64,000 nt of DNA, taken from contig NZ_SLWX01000011.1 of the NCBI RefSeq assembly GCF_004340525.1, forward strand, positions 1 to 64,000, in the 5' to 3' direction. Both the position numbers and the translations under genes were made by a program. The notes under the pieces were generated by a model. It did no database searches. It saw nothing but the letters and a program-made list of their open reading frames with translations, and was not told the DNA's origin. Source of the stretch: Chromatocurvus halotolerans (GTDB lineage: Bacteria; Pseudomonadota; Gammaproteobacteria; Pseudomonadales; Halieaceae). Every line of letters begins with the position of its first letter. The first letter of the stretch is position 1. Of this stretch, positions 1 to 7,808 are shown piece by piece.

Positions 1-275
1 GATCGTTGCCTTGGTAGGCCTTTACCCCACCAACTAGCTAATCCAACGCAGGCTCATCCGATAGCACGAGGTCCGAAGATCCCCCGCTTTCCCCCATAGG
101 GCGTATGCGGTATTAGCTCGAGTTTCCCCGAGTTGTCCCCCACTACCAGGTAGATTCCTACGCGTTACTCACCCGTCCGCCGCTCTACTCAACCCGAAGG
201 CCTTTCGCGCTCGACTTGCATGTGTTAGGCCTGCCGCCAGCGTTCAATCTGAGCCATGATCAAACTCTTCAGTTC
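1..275 (-). rRNA. rrs: 16S ribosomal RNA, 5' portion (3' part lies off the left edge)
   Basis: Read on the minus strand, the segment begins with GAACTGAAGAGTTTGATC and runs through the universal 5' 16S region (the 27F primer site, then CTGGCGGCAGGCCTAACACATG) to a stretch matching roughly E. coli position 275 at base 1. Only the first fifth or so of the gene is in the window; the rest of the operon continues leftward. The 5' end at 275 is set by similarity to Pseudomonas-type 16S ends, so it could be off by a few bases. Confidence 0.97.
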
Positions 276-430
276 AATCTTTTACCTCCACCTCTCGGCA
301 GGAGGGCCGGGTTGCGCAAAACCTGCGAACCCCGACAAATCTCGGCTCAGACACAATTCGAAATCATTTATCCATCTGCATGAATCGATGAGTCACTTGT
401 TGTGTCTGAATAGTCATCAGCAACTATCCC

Positions 431-474
431 AACAAGTGCCCACACATCTGTCTTCATCTGATTGTTAACTAACA
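431..474 (-). promoter_or_regulatory. rrn leader antitermination/processing elements (boxA-like and boxC-like)
   Basis: Between the rrn promoter and the 16S gene, the minus strand carries TTAACAATC (about 460-470) resembling the end of a boxA, followed by TGTGGGCACTTGTT (431-446), the boxC-type sequence seen in gammaproteobacterial rrn leaders. In that family such elements recruit Nus antitermination factors and help form the 16S processing stem. The rest of the leader (276-430) shows no gene. Confidence 0.6.
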
Positions 475-529
475 CCTGACCGCCAGGGGCAGGTTTGTCC
501 CGGTGGGCTATGCCCGACCGAGGAGGCGC

Positions 530-557
530 ATTATACGCAGGTCGGATGACCCCGCAA
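530..557 (-). promoter_or_regulatory. rrn operon promoter
   Basis: On the minus strand a perfect -10 TATAAT (530-535) is followed by a GC-rich discriminator (GCGCC), typical of stringently controlled rRNA promoters. A -35 candidate TTGCGG sits at 552-557, 16 bp upstream. It lies just downstream of the pssA stop codon and points into the 16S leader. No other gene starts here, which supports the assignment. Confidence 0.7.
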
Positions 558-577
558 GGGCTTTTCGGAAAAAAGAT

Positions 578-1486
578 TTATTTTTTTTCGTCAGCCCCAG
601 AGGGCCTGCCCCGACGCGCCAGCATCACCGGCCCTGAAATGGCATATGCCAGGAAACCGATGAGGAAAACACTCGGCGGATCCACGGTCACCAGACCAAA
701 CACGAGCACGATAAGCAGTATAACAACGAACGGCACGCGCCCATGCAGGTCGACCATCTTGAAGCTGTAGTAGGGGATGTTGGCAACCATCAGCAGCCCC
801 ACCACCGCGGTCAGAACTGCCATCAGCACGGCGACCTCCTCGGGAAGACCCGGTCCAACCCAGCCGAGATCATGGGACACCCAGACGGCACTGGCAATGA
901 TACATGCGGCAGCGGGACTGGCCAGTCCCGTAAAATAGTTGCCGTCTGTCGTGTCGACCTGGGTATTGAAGCGGGCCAGGCGCAATGCCGCGCAGGCCAC
1001 ATAGATGAATGCGGCGCTCCACCCGAACTTGCCCAGGTCACCGAGCGCCCAGCTGAACATCACCAACGCTGGCGCAACGCCGAAGGACACCATGTCTGAC
1101 AGACTGTCGTACTCGGCGCCGAACTTGCTGGCCGTGTTGGTCAGGCGCGCTATTCGTCCATCGAGACCGTCGAATACGAGCGCGAAGAAAATCGCGATCG
1201 GGGCGCTCTCGAAATCACCGCGCATCGCCGCCACCACCGCATAAAACCCACAGAAAAGCGCCCCCGTGGTGAACAGGTTGGGCAGCAGGTAGACGCCGCG
1301 CCGCTTCACGGTCCGGCCACCCTCGGAAACCTCTTCCTCGTGATCATCCACCAACATGTCAAAACTTGCCGCAACGCGAGCCGCGTCGATTTCAACTGGC
1401 TCTGTCACCACGGACTCAGTGGGCAGTGGCGGCGAATCATCACTTTCCTTCCGGACATCGTCGCTTGCGTCATCGCGCTCAGTCAT
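578..1486 (-). CDS. pssA: CDP-diacylglycerol--serine O-phosphatidyltransferase
   Basis: Inner-membrane enzyme that makes phosphatidylserine from CDP-diacylglycerol and serine, the committed step to phosphatidylethanolamine. The 302-residue product has the CDP-alcohol phosphatidyltransferase signature at residues 109-131 (D109-G-x2-A-R, G123, D127, D131) and several hydrophobic segments. The first 60 residues are acidic and probably a cytoplasmic tail, making it longer than the shortest homologues. It belongs to the multi-pass PssA type, not the E. coli phospholipase-D-like type. pssA beside the ilvIHC genes is also the Pseudomonas arrangement. It is co-oriented with the rrn operon downstream, separated by only about 20 bp from the rrn -35. 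Confidence 0.93.
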   Translation of the reverse strand: MTERDDASDDVRKESDDSPPLPTESVVTEPVEIDAARVAASFDMLVDDHEEEVSEGGRTVKRRGVYLLPNLFTTGALFCGFYAVVAAMRGDFESAPIAIFFALVFDGLDGRIARLTNTASKFGAEYDSLSDMVSFGVAPALVMFSWALGDLGKFGWSAAFIYVACAALRLARFNTQVDTTDGNYFTGLASPAAACIIASAVWVSHDLGWVGPGLPEEVAVLMAVLTAVVGLLMVANIPYYSFKMVDLHGRVPFVVILLIVLVFGLVTVDPPSVFLIGFLAYAISGPVMLARRGRPSGADEKK

Positions 1487-1522
1487 GCCGTGCGCTCCTC
1501 CCTTGTTGCGTGACCCATCATA

Positions 1523-2434
1523 TCAAACCGGCAGGTCGTACGTCCGGGCCGCAACCCGCCACAAGGATCGGACCAGCGGACTTCTGAGTCGGCGCCGCAG
1601 CGCGCATAGCCCGATCCGCAGGTCCGGCAACGGCGGGTCCAGCGGCAACCGCTCGATGCCCGCCTCAAAACCACTGTTACGCACGACGATCTCGGGCGCA
1701 AAACCCACCCCCAGCCCCAGAGCCACCATCGCCACAATCGCCTCGTGCCCCGCTACCTGCGCGTACAGGCGGGGCCGCGTGACACCGCGCCCGATAAACC
1801 AGGCATCGATCATGTCACGGGTAATGCCGCGCTCGGGAACAATGAACGGCACGTCCGACCAGAAGTCTGGCGCCGCGAGCTGCCCGTCAAGCTTCAACGC
1901 CTGCCGTGTGGCGCAATCTGCCGCCGGGATACACAGGCACATGGACGATTCTGTCAATGTCAGGAAGTCGAGACGGGCGGCGAGGGTGTCGGGGCGCACC
2001 GTGACCGCAACGTCATCGCGACCCTCCAGCACACGGCCGACGCCATCCGCCTGGTCGCCGGCATGGAGCATGATATGAACACCGGGATGCGCCTGGCGAA
2101 AACTCTCCAGCACCGGTGAAAGTACGCTGAAACTGGCGGTCACCGAACAGAACAGACTGACCTCGCCGACCAGATCGCGCTCGCTCGTCAGATCACGTCG
2201 CACACGATCCCAGTCGTCGACCGCCTGCTCGGCATAGTGCTTCAGGGTTGATCCGGCGGACGTCAGGCGCATGCTGCGACGGTCGCGCTCAAACAGTGAC
2301 TGGCCAACAGATGCCTCAAGGCGCTGCACACAGCGGCTGACCGCAGACACGCTCATGTGCTGGAGATCCGCCGTCCGGCTGAAATTGAGTGTGCTGCAGA
2401 CTGACAGAAAAACCGTTAAAGATTTTGTATCCAT
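1523..2434 (-). CDS. ilvY: LysR-type regulator IlvY, activator of ilvC
   Basis: A 303-residue LysR-family protein with an N-terminal winged helix-turn-helix (about residues 1-60) and a C-terminal substrate-binding-like effector domain. It is divergent from ilvC and separated from it by 104 bp, the standard IlvY/ilvC layout, in which the regulator senses acetolactate and acetohydroxybutyrate and activates the reductoisomerase gene. The ATG at 2434 gives the canonical LysR start, a helix followed by FSRTADLQHMSVSAVSRC. The name rests on family plus position; other LysR proteins would look similar without the neighbour. Confidence 0.85.
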   Translation of the reverse strand: MDTKSLTVFLSVCSTLNFSRTADLQHMSVSAVSRCVQRLEASVGQSLFERDRRSMRLTSAGSTLKHYAEQAVDDWDRVRRDLTSERDLVGEVSLFCSVTASFSVLSPVLESFRQAHPGVHIMLHAGDQADGVGRVLEGRDDVAVTVRPDTLAARLDFLTLTESSMCLCIPAADCATRQALKLDGQLAAPDFWSDVPFIVPERGITRDMIDAWFIGRGVTRPRLYAQVAGHEAIVAMVALGLGVGFAPEIVVRNSGFEAGIERLPLDPPLPDLRIGLCALRRRLRSPLVRSLWRVAARTYDLPV

Positions 2435-2442
2435 AAACCTGA

Positions 2443-2490
2443 TTTGCGGTTAAATCAAAACAGTTTTGATCATATAGCGTTTTACGCAAA
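2443..2490. promoter_or_regulatory. ilvY-ilvC divergent operator and promoter region
   Basis: The spacer holds a perfect 8-bp inverted repeat, ATCAAAAC (2454-2461) and GTTTTGAT (2463-2470) around one central base, nested in a wider pair TTTGCG (2443-2448) and CGCAAA (2485-2490). Such dyads fit tandem LysR-type binding sites. A candidate ilvC promoter is TTTACG (2481-2486), 17 bp, TATCCT (2504-2509). The ilvC ribosome-binding site AAGGA sits at 2525-2529. Confidence 0.55.
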
Positions 2491-2538
2491 TAAAAACCTG
2501 ATCTATCCTCGCGGTCCACGCAAAAAGGAACACTCACC

Positions 2539-4014
2539 ATGGGTCAGAATTACTTCAACACGCTCCCGCTGCGCCTGCAGCTGCAGCAACTGGGCAAGTG
2601 CCGCTTCATGCAGCAGTCAGAATTTGCCGATGGCGTGGAACGCCTTCGCGGGAAAAAACTGGTGATCGTCGGCTGCGGCGCGCAGGGCCTGAATCAGGGG
2701 CTCAACCTGCGGGACAGCGGCCTCAATGTCGCCTACACCCTGCGCGAATCCGCCATCAAGGAGCAGCGCCAGTCCTTCAAAAATGCAGACGGCAACGGTT
2801 TCACCGTCGGCACTTACGAACAGATGATTCCCGATGCCGATCTGGTGCTCAACCTCACGCCGGACAAGCAACACAGCGCCGTCGTCGCCGAGATCATGCC
2901 CCTGATGAAGCACGGTGCCTGCCTGGCCTACTCCCACGGCTTCAATATCGTTGAAGAGGGCATGCAGATCCGGGAGGACATCACGGTCATCATGGTGGCG
3001 CCGAAATGCCCCGGCACCGAGGTCCGCGAGGAATACAGGCGCGGTTTCGGCGTACCGACGCTGATTGCCGTGCACCGCGAAAACGATCCACGCGGCGAGG
3101 GCCTGGAAATCGCCAAGGCCTACGCTGCCGGCACCGGTGGACATCGCGCCGGCGTGCTCGAATCTTCATTCATCGCGGAAGTGAAGTCCGACCTGATGGG
3201 GGAACAGACAATACTTTGCGGCATGCTGCAGACCGGCTCCCTGCTCTGCTTCGACAAGATGATCGAGAAGGGCATCGACGAAGGCTATGCGTCACGCCTG
3301 ATTCAGTACGGCTGGGAAACCATCACCGAAGGGCTGAAGCACGGCGGCATCACCAACATGATGGACCGGCTGAGCAATCCGGCCAAGATCCGCGCCTTTC
3401 ACCTCGCCGGGGAGCTGAAGACGCTCATGCGGCCGCTTTACGAAAAGCACCAGGACGACATCATGACCGGCCACTTCTCGAAGACCATGATGGAAGACTG
3501 GGCCAACGACGATGCCAACCTGCTCAAATGGCGCGCCGCCACCGCAGAGACCGCCTTCGAAAAATCCGTCACCTCGGACCGGGAGATCCCCGAGCAGGAG
3601 TTCTACGATCACGGCATCCTGATGGTCGCCATGGTCAAGGCCGGCGTGGAACTGGCCTTCGAAGTCATGGTCTCCGCGGGCATCATCGCCGAATCCGCGT
3701 ATTACGAGTCGCTGCACGAAACGCCATTGATTGCCAATACCATTGCGCGCAAGAAACTGTACGAAATGAACGTGGTGATTTCGGACACGGCGGAGTACGG
3801 CTGCTACCTCTTCGACCACGCCTGCCGCCCACTGCTTGCGGATTTCATGCAGGACATCGAGACGGATGTTATCGGCAACGGGATTGGCGGCGACAACACG
3901 GTGGACAATCGCGAGCTTATCGAGGTGAACGAGTCGATACGCTCGCACCCGGTAGAGACGGTTGGCAAAACACTGAGGGGGTATATGACGGCGATGAAGC
4001 GCATCGAGCGCTAG
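2539..4014 (+). CDS. ilvC: Ketol-acid reductoisomerase, class II
   Basis: NADPH-dependent enzyme that isomerises and reduces 2-acetolactate or 2-aceto-2-hydroxybutyrate in valine, leucine and isoleucine synthesis. The 491-residue length matches the E. coli long (class II) form. A Rossmann GxGxxG-type motif (VGCGAQG) lies near residues 44-50, and the second helical domain is duplicated as in class II enzymes. It is preceded by a good AAGGA ribosome-binding site and the IlvY operator. Unlike the Pseudomonas ilvI-ilvH-ilvC order, here ilvC is inverted and convergent with ilvIH. Confidence 0.97.
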   Translation: MGQNYFNTLPLRLQLQQLGKCRFMQQSEFADGVERLRGKKLVIVGCGAQGLNQGLNLRDSGLNVAYTLRESAIKEQRQSFKNADGNGFTVGTYEQMIPDADLVLNLTPDKQHSAVVAEIMPLMKHGACLAYSHGFNIVEEGMQIREDITVIMVAPKCPGTEVREEYRRGFGVPTLIAVHRENDPRGEGLEIAKAYAAGTGGHRAGVLESSFIAEVKSDLMGEQTILCGMLQTGSLLCFDKMIEKGIDEGYASRLIQYGWETITEGLKHGGITNMMDRLSNPAKIRAFHLAGELKTLMRPLYEKHQDDIMTGHFSKTMMEDWANDDANLLKWRAATAETAFEKSVTSDREIPEQEFYDHGILMVAMVKAGVELAFEVMVSAGIIAESAYYESLHETPLIANTIARKKLYEMNVVISDTAEYGCYLFDHACRPLLADFMQDIETDVIGNGIGGDNTVDNRELIEVNESIRSHPVETVGKTLRGYMTAMKRIER

Positions 4015-4043
4015 TCGGAGACGCTCCTTTACCAGTTCGGGGC

Positions 4044-4157
4044 GATACGTCAACTGGGAAGGGGGGTGGCGGACACGCTGCGAGGGCGTCCTGCCCGCTC
4101 GGCGCCGGCCATCCATGGCCGGCGACGGTCCGCCACCCCCTTCCCAGCCGACGTATC
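4044..4157. repeat. Long palindromic repeat element, copy 1 (convergent ilvC/ilvH spacer)
   Basis: Arms 4044-4074 and 4128-4157 are complementary over about 30 bp with one bulged G and two mismatches. They enclose a 53-nt loop (4075-4127) that itself contains GCCGGCCAT-CC-ATGGCCGGC. The loop matches, in reverse complement, the loop of the second element at 4305-4416 at about 45 of 54 positions, whereas the arms of the two are unrelated. A hairpin this size between convergent genes could terminate transcription from both sides. No protein-coding gene is supported in 4015-4435. Confidence 0.85.
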
Positions 4158-4304
4158 TTCGCGTCGGCGAAGGTGCGTTCGTCAGCTATCGCGTTTTTCC
4201 GCATCATTGAGCGGGAGTAGCACAACCGCCTGCCACATAGCACTTATGGCCAGTTTGCGCCTCCACACCCCAGACGTTTTCGGCGGCACGCTGTGGGAGG
4301 GGAA

Positions 4305-4416
4305 GAGCGCGGCGTGGTTTCCCGCAACGGGACCGTCGACGGCCATGGATGGCCGGCGCCGAGCGCACAGGGATGTGCTTGCAGCGTGTCCCGTTGCGGG
4401 AAACCACGCCGCGCTC
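4305..4416. repeat. Long palindromic repeat element, copy 2 (inverted relative to copy 1)
   Basis: A perfect 29-bp inverted repeat, 4305-4333 with 4388-4416 and no mismatch, flanks a 54-nt loop (4334-4387). Read on the minus strand, the loop is the same module as in copy 1: it begins ACGCTGC, contains CGCTCGGCGCCGGCCATCC and ends CGACG. It sits about 20 bp beyond the ilvH stop codon. A short T-run on the minus strand lies between the ilvH stop and the right arm, so it is not a classical terminator tail. Confidence 0.85.
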
Positions 4417-4435
4417 GCCACCAAACCCGAAAAAA

Positions 4436-4927
4436 CTAAAGCCGCAACACTCGATCCCCACGCGATATCCCCGCCACCCCGGAGCGCACCACCTCGAGAA
4501 TATCCATCTCCGCCATCGCAGAGACAAAGGAGTCCAGCTTGTCCGTCGTCCCCGTCAGCTGAATCGTGTAGACATTCGGTGCCACATCAACCACCTGGCC
4601 GCGGAAGATATCCGTGGTTCGCTTGATTTCCTCCCGCTGCGCGCCCACGGCCCGCACCTTGATCAGCATGAGATCACGCTCGACGTGGGCGCCGCCGGTC
4701 AGGTCTATCACCTTCACCACATCCACCAGGCGATGCAGATGCTTGGTGATCTGTTCTATGTGTTTGTCGTCACCGACGGTGGTCAGGGTGAGACGCGACA
4801 GCGTGGGGTCCTCGGTCGGGGCCACGTTCAATGTCTCGATGTTGTACCCGCGCTGGGAAAACAGGCCGACAACCCGTGACAGCGCACCGGGCTCGTTCTC
4901 CAGAAGGATCGCTATGATACGCCGCAT
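4436..4927 (-). CDS. ilvH: Acetolactate synthase small (regulatory) subunit
   Basis: Regulatory subunit of acetohydroxyacid synthase III. The 163 residues comprise an N-terminal ACT domain (about 1-76, starting MRRIIAILLENEPGALSRV) and the C-terminal ALS_ss domain, the length of E. coli IlvH. The family binds valine for feedback inhibition and stimulates the catalytic subunit. The ATG lies one base after the ilvI stop codon (TGA-C-ATG), so the two are translationally coupled. The gene ends just before the palindromic repeat pair. Confidence 0.96.
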   Translation of the reverse strand: MRRIIAILLENEPGALSRVVGLFSQRGYNIETLNVAPTEDPTLSRLTLTTVGDDKHIEQITKHLHRLVDVVKVIDLTGGAHVERDLMLIKVRAVGAQREEIKRTTDIFRGQVVDVAPNVYTIQLTGTTDKLDSFVSAMAEMDILEVVRSGVAGISRGDRVLRL

Positions 4928-4928
4928 G

Positions 4929-6680
4929 TCAGCTCCTCTCGTTCTTGCTTAACCACATGTCCTTCATGGAGCCATTCGGCGCCACGTGCATGGGGTAAAC
5001 GTGTTCCATGGGATCGACAAAGACATCGAGAAACACCAGCCGATCGCGCATGGCGAAGGCTTCGTCCATCGCCGCATCAAGATCGGCCAGCTTGCGCACC
5101 TGCATGCCGACATGGCCATAGGCCTCTACAAGCTTGATGAAGTCGGGCAATGAATCCTCGTAGGTGCTCATGGCGTATCGGCCTTCATACTGCATGTCCT
5201 GCCACTGTTTAACCATGCCGAGATAGTTGTTGCGCAGGTTGATGATCTTGATTGGCGTGTTGTACTGCTTGCAGGTGGAAAGCTCCTGGATGTTCATCTG
5301 GATGCTGCCCTCGCCCGTCACGCAGGCCACATCGCTGTCGGGGAACGCCAGCTTCACGCCCATCGCGGCGGGCAGGCCGAAACCCATGGTGCCAAGCCCC
5401 CCCGAGTTGATCCAGCGTCGCGGCTTGTCAAAGCGATAGTACTGCGCGGCAAACATCTGATGCTGGCCGACATCGGAGGTGACATAGGCATCGCCGGCGG
5501 TTGCGCGATACAGGCTCTCGATGACCTGCTGCGGCATGATGTAGTCGCTTTCGCCGTAGCGACGCCCGCTCCACAGGCCATGTTTGCCCCGCCACTCCTC
5601 TATCTGCTGCCACCAGCGCGCGAGCGCATCGGGATCGGGCAGGGGCTCGGGCTCACCGGCCTGAATCTTGTCCAGCTGGGCGATAAGTTCGGTCAGCACC
5701 TCCCTGACCGGCCCCACGATCGGAATGTCCGCCGGTACCGTCTTGGAAATGGACGCCGGGTCGATATCGATATGAATGATCTTTGCGCCGGGGCAGAACT
5801 TGCTCACGGTGTTGGTGACCCGATCATCAAAGCGGGCGCCCACGGCGAGGATGACGTCCGCGTTGTGCATGGCCGTATTCGCTTCGTAGAAGCCGTGCAT
5901 GCCGAGCATACCGAGGAACTGCGGGTCGCTGCCCGGGTAGGCGCCAAGACCCATGAGGGTATTGGTCACCGGATAATTGAGGTGTTTTGCCAGCGCGACC
6001 AGCAGGTCGCTTGCCTCGCCAAGAATCACGCCGCCGCCACTGTAGATCATGGGACGCCTGGCGCCGAGCAGCATGCGTGCGGCTTTCTTGATCTGCCCCG
6101 TGTGCCCACGCTGCGCCGGCGAATAGGAGCGCATGCGCACGGACTCAGGGTAGTGATACTCGAATTTCTCGTCAGGACGCGTGATGTCCTTGGGAATGTC
6201 GATCACAACAGGGCCGGGCCGACCGGTCGTGGCGAGCGTAAAGGCCTTCTTGATGGTTTCGGGCAGCTCGCTGGCGTGCCGGACCATGAAACTGTGCTTC
6301 ACGATAGGGCGCGAGACCCCCACCATGTCGGTTTCCTGAAACGCATCCTCACCAATCAGGTGCGAGGCAACCTGACCCGAGAAAACCACCATCGGGATCG
6401 AATCCATGTAGGCCGTCGCAATACCGGTGATGGCGTTGGTGGCGCCGGGACCGGAGGTCACCAGCACCACACCCGGCCTGCCCGTGGCGCGCGCGTAGCC
6501 ATCCGCCGCATGCGTCGCCGCCTGCTCGTGCCGCACCAGTACATGCGGAACGCCGCCGTCTGACTTGAACAGGGCATCGTAGATGTGCAGGACTGCACCG
6601 CCCGGATACCCGAAAATAAACTCGACGCCCTCGTCTTTGAGGGCCTGGGCGATCATCTCACCGCCTGACAACAGCTCCAC
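4929..6680 (-). CDS. ilvI: Acetolactate synthase large (catalytic) subunit
   Basis: ThDP- and FAD-dependent catalytic subunit condensing two pyruvates, or pyruvate with 2-oxobutyrate, in the first common step of branched-chain amino acid synthesis. The 583 residues show the N-terminal pyrimidine-binding domain ([15 protein letters not shown], catalytic Glu in RHEQAA) and the C-terminal ThDP motif, here GEGS...NN instead of GDGS. The start is a GTG at 6680: it gives MELLSGGEM, matching the E. coli IlvI N-terminus, and has GGGAGA just upstream. A long structured leader precedes it, suggesting regulation at the RNA level. Confidence 0.96.
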   Translation of the reverse strand: MELLSGGEMIAQALKDEGVEFIFGYPGGAVLHIYDALFKSDGGVPHVLVRHEQAATHAADGYARATGRPGVVLVTSGPGATNAITGIATAYMDSIPMVVFSGQVASHLIGEDAFQETDMVGVSRPIVKHSFMVRHASELPETIKKAFTLATTGRPGPVVIDIPKDITRPDEKFEYHYPESVRMRSYSPAQRGHTGQIKKAARMLLGARRPMIYSGGGVILGEASDLLVALAKHLNYPVTNTLMGLGAYPGSDPQFLGMLGMHGFYEANTAMHNADVILAVGARFDDRVTNTVSKFCPGAKIIHIDIDPASISKTVPADIPIVGPVREVLTELIAQLDKIQAGEPEPLPDPDALARWWQQIEEWRGKHGLWSGRRYGESDYIMPQQVIESLYRATAGDAYVTSDVGQHQMFAAQYYRFDKPRRWINSGGLGTMGFGLPAAMGVKLAFPDSDVACVTGEGSIQMNIQELSTCKQYNTPIKIINLRNNYLGMVKQWQDMQYEGRYAMSTYEDSLPDFIKLVEAYGHVGMQVRKLADLDAAMDEAFAMRDRLVFLDVFVDPMEHVYPMHVAPNGSMKDMWLSKNERS

Positions 6681-7017
6681 TGTATCTCTCCCGTTCGCAA
6701 AGCCACACGCGTATCCCTCGCGGGCAAGTGCCTGAAAGCGGTATGGCAGGAGGGATCAGAGAGGATGTCACTGTGCCCTGCCACTCCCGGGGGTCGACGC
6801 CGGCCGCTTGCCGGTGATGCGCCTCAAAGGAATGACAGTCACGAAAACCCGTGCATGTGTCGCCCTGCGGGGTAGCGCAGTGTCGAACCCGTGACTGTCG
6901 GCAAAGGCCGGACAGCCACTTACGGGACATGCCAGCAGCCTCACCCGCTATCATCCGCGGGTGCGGTGGACCAGGGGCCGAGGGTACTCGGCAGTGATCG
7001 TTGCCACTTGCATGACT
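6681..7017 (-). ncRNA. Structured ilvI 5' leader, candidate cis-regulatory RNA
   Basis: No gene is supported in this 337-nt leader, but the minus-strand RNA is dense in perfect hairpins. The largest pairs GACAGTCACG with CGTGACTGTC (6890-6899 and 6834-6843) around a 46-nt internal region that contains TGCG-CTACCC-CGCA. Upstream are GCCGAG-TACC-CTCGGC and ACCCGC-GGATGATA-GCGGGT; downstream is a CCGGC/GCCGG stem. I see no Ile/Val/Leu-rich leader peptide, so classic attenuation is not evident. A structured motif called ilvB-OMG has been described upstream of ilvB in oligotrophic marine gammaproteobacteria; identity with it is my inference from position and taxonomy. Confidence 0.5.
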
Positions 7018-7023
7018 TCCCCG

Positions 7024-7052
7024 ATTGTCTTGACAGATACCGTGGAAGTCAA
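7024..7052 (-). promoter_or_regulatory. Candidate ilvIH promoter
   Basis: On the minus strand TTGACT (7047-7052) and GACAAT (7024-7029) are spaced by exactly 17 bp. Transcription would begin near 7017 and give the long leader upstream of ilvI. The -10 matches consensus at four of six positions, so this is a moderate prediction. Confidence 0.45.
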
Positions 7053-7097
7053 ACCCTCATGCGCCGTTATGTGACTTATTCCCGGCCACAGATGACG

Positions 7098-7126
7098 TTG
7101 CGCGCCCTGCGTATGTCAGGTATTTT
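7098..7126 (+). promoter_or_regulatory. Candidate promoter of the DUF4124 gene
   Basis: TTGCGC (7098-7103) and TATTTT (7121-7126) are 17 bp apart on the plus strand, about 33 bp before the GTG start. A TTGACA at 7125-7130 has no partner -10 at a suitable distance before the gene. Confidence 0.35.
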
Positions 7127-7158
7127 GACAGTCAACCTCTACTCATCCCGGAGTCACC

Positions 7159-7701
7159 GTGCGCTATCAGCCTGCTCAGGGTTCCGCATTCGCCTCAATC
7201 GGTCGCCTCGCGCGCCGGGCAGGATGCTCCACTCGTCTATTTTGCGCGTTACTGGTGCTGGCCGCAGGTGTCAGCACCACACTCCACGCCGCCGACAGCT
7301 ACTACCGCTGGAAAGATGAGCGCGGCAACATGGTCGTCAGCGATCGCCCTCCCGAAGCGTCAATCGAGTACGAGGTCTTTTCCACCGGGTCGAGCCGATT
7401 CCGACGGGTTTCCCCCGGTGAGGGTGCGGTGCCGGCTGAGATAAGTTCGCGACCCGGCAACCGCTTTGAGACCCGTGATAACGCGGACGAAAACGGCAGC
7501 ATGGATACCGTCGCTGTGGAGGTTCTGCCGGAAAAGGACCCGGAAATCTGCGATCGTGCGAGGCAGAACCTTGAAACACTGGAAACCGCGGCACGTATCC
7601 GTGTCCGCGACGAAGCCGGTGAGCTGCGCTACCTTACGGAGGACGAAATCGCGGTTCAGCGCCAGAACGCGCTGGATAACATCGACGTGCACTGCGAATA
7701 G
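7159..7701 (+). CDS. DUF4124 domain-containing secreted protein
   Basis: A 180-residue protein beginning at GTG 7159, with GGAG 6 bp upstream. An N-terminal basic stretch and hydrophobic segment (about residues 26-44, ending TLHAADS) look like a signal peptide. The segment after it, YYRWKDERGNMVVSDRPP, is the typical DUF4124 repeat-like beta motif found in many gammaproteobacterial periplasmic proteins of unknown role. The C-terminal half is acidic and has two cysteines. It is divergent from ilvIH and convergent with clpB; neither neighbour indicates a function. Confidence 0.75.
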   Translation: MRYQPAQGSAFASIGRLARRAGCSTRLFCALLVLAAGVSTTLHAADSYYRWKDERGNMVVSDRPPEASIEYEVFSTGSSRFRRVSPGEGAVPAEISSRPGNRFETRDNADENGSMDTVAVEVLPEKDPEICDRARQNLETLETAARIRVRDEAGELRYLTEDEIAVQRQNALDNIDVHCE

Positions 7702-7808
7702 TACACACGACGTCACGCAGACTGACAAGCAGTGCGCCACCGCCCCTGAACGCCTCGGCAGCGCGCCCAGGAATCGATTGAGCGGCTAGCTAGCAGGCCC
7801 CCCAACTG

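Noticed and set aside
3006..4220. A 404-codon frame overlapping ilvC
   Set aside because: It is a frame-shifted shadow of ilvC, which fully accounts for the sequence.
4066..4626. Open frames through the ilvC-ilvH spacer
   Set aside because: They arise from the GC-rich palindromes and run antisense into ilvH; their translations only reflect the repeat sequence.
6834..6899. A tRNA-like sequence (GGTTCGA next to a stem) on the minus strand
   Set aside because: No cloverleaf with anticodon arm and acceptor stem can be formed; it is better explained as part of the ilvI leader structure.
6658..6954. A possible leader peptide upstream of ilvI
   Set aside because: The 98-codon frame has no run of Ile, Val or Leu codons and no convincing start signal, so it does not resemble an attenuator peptide.
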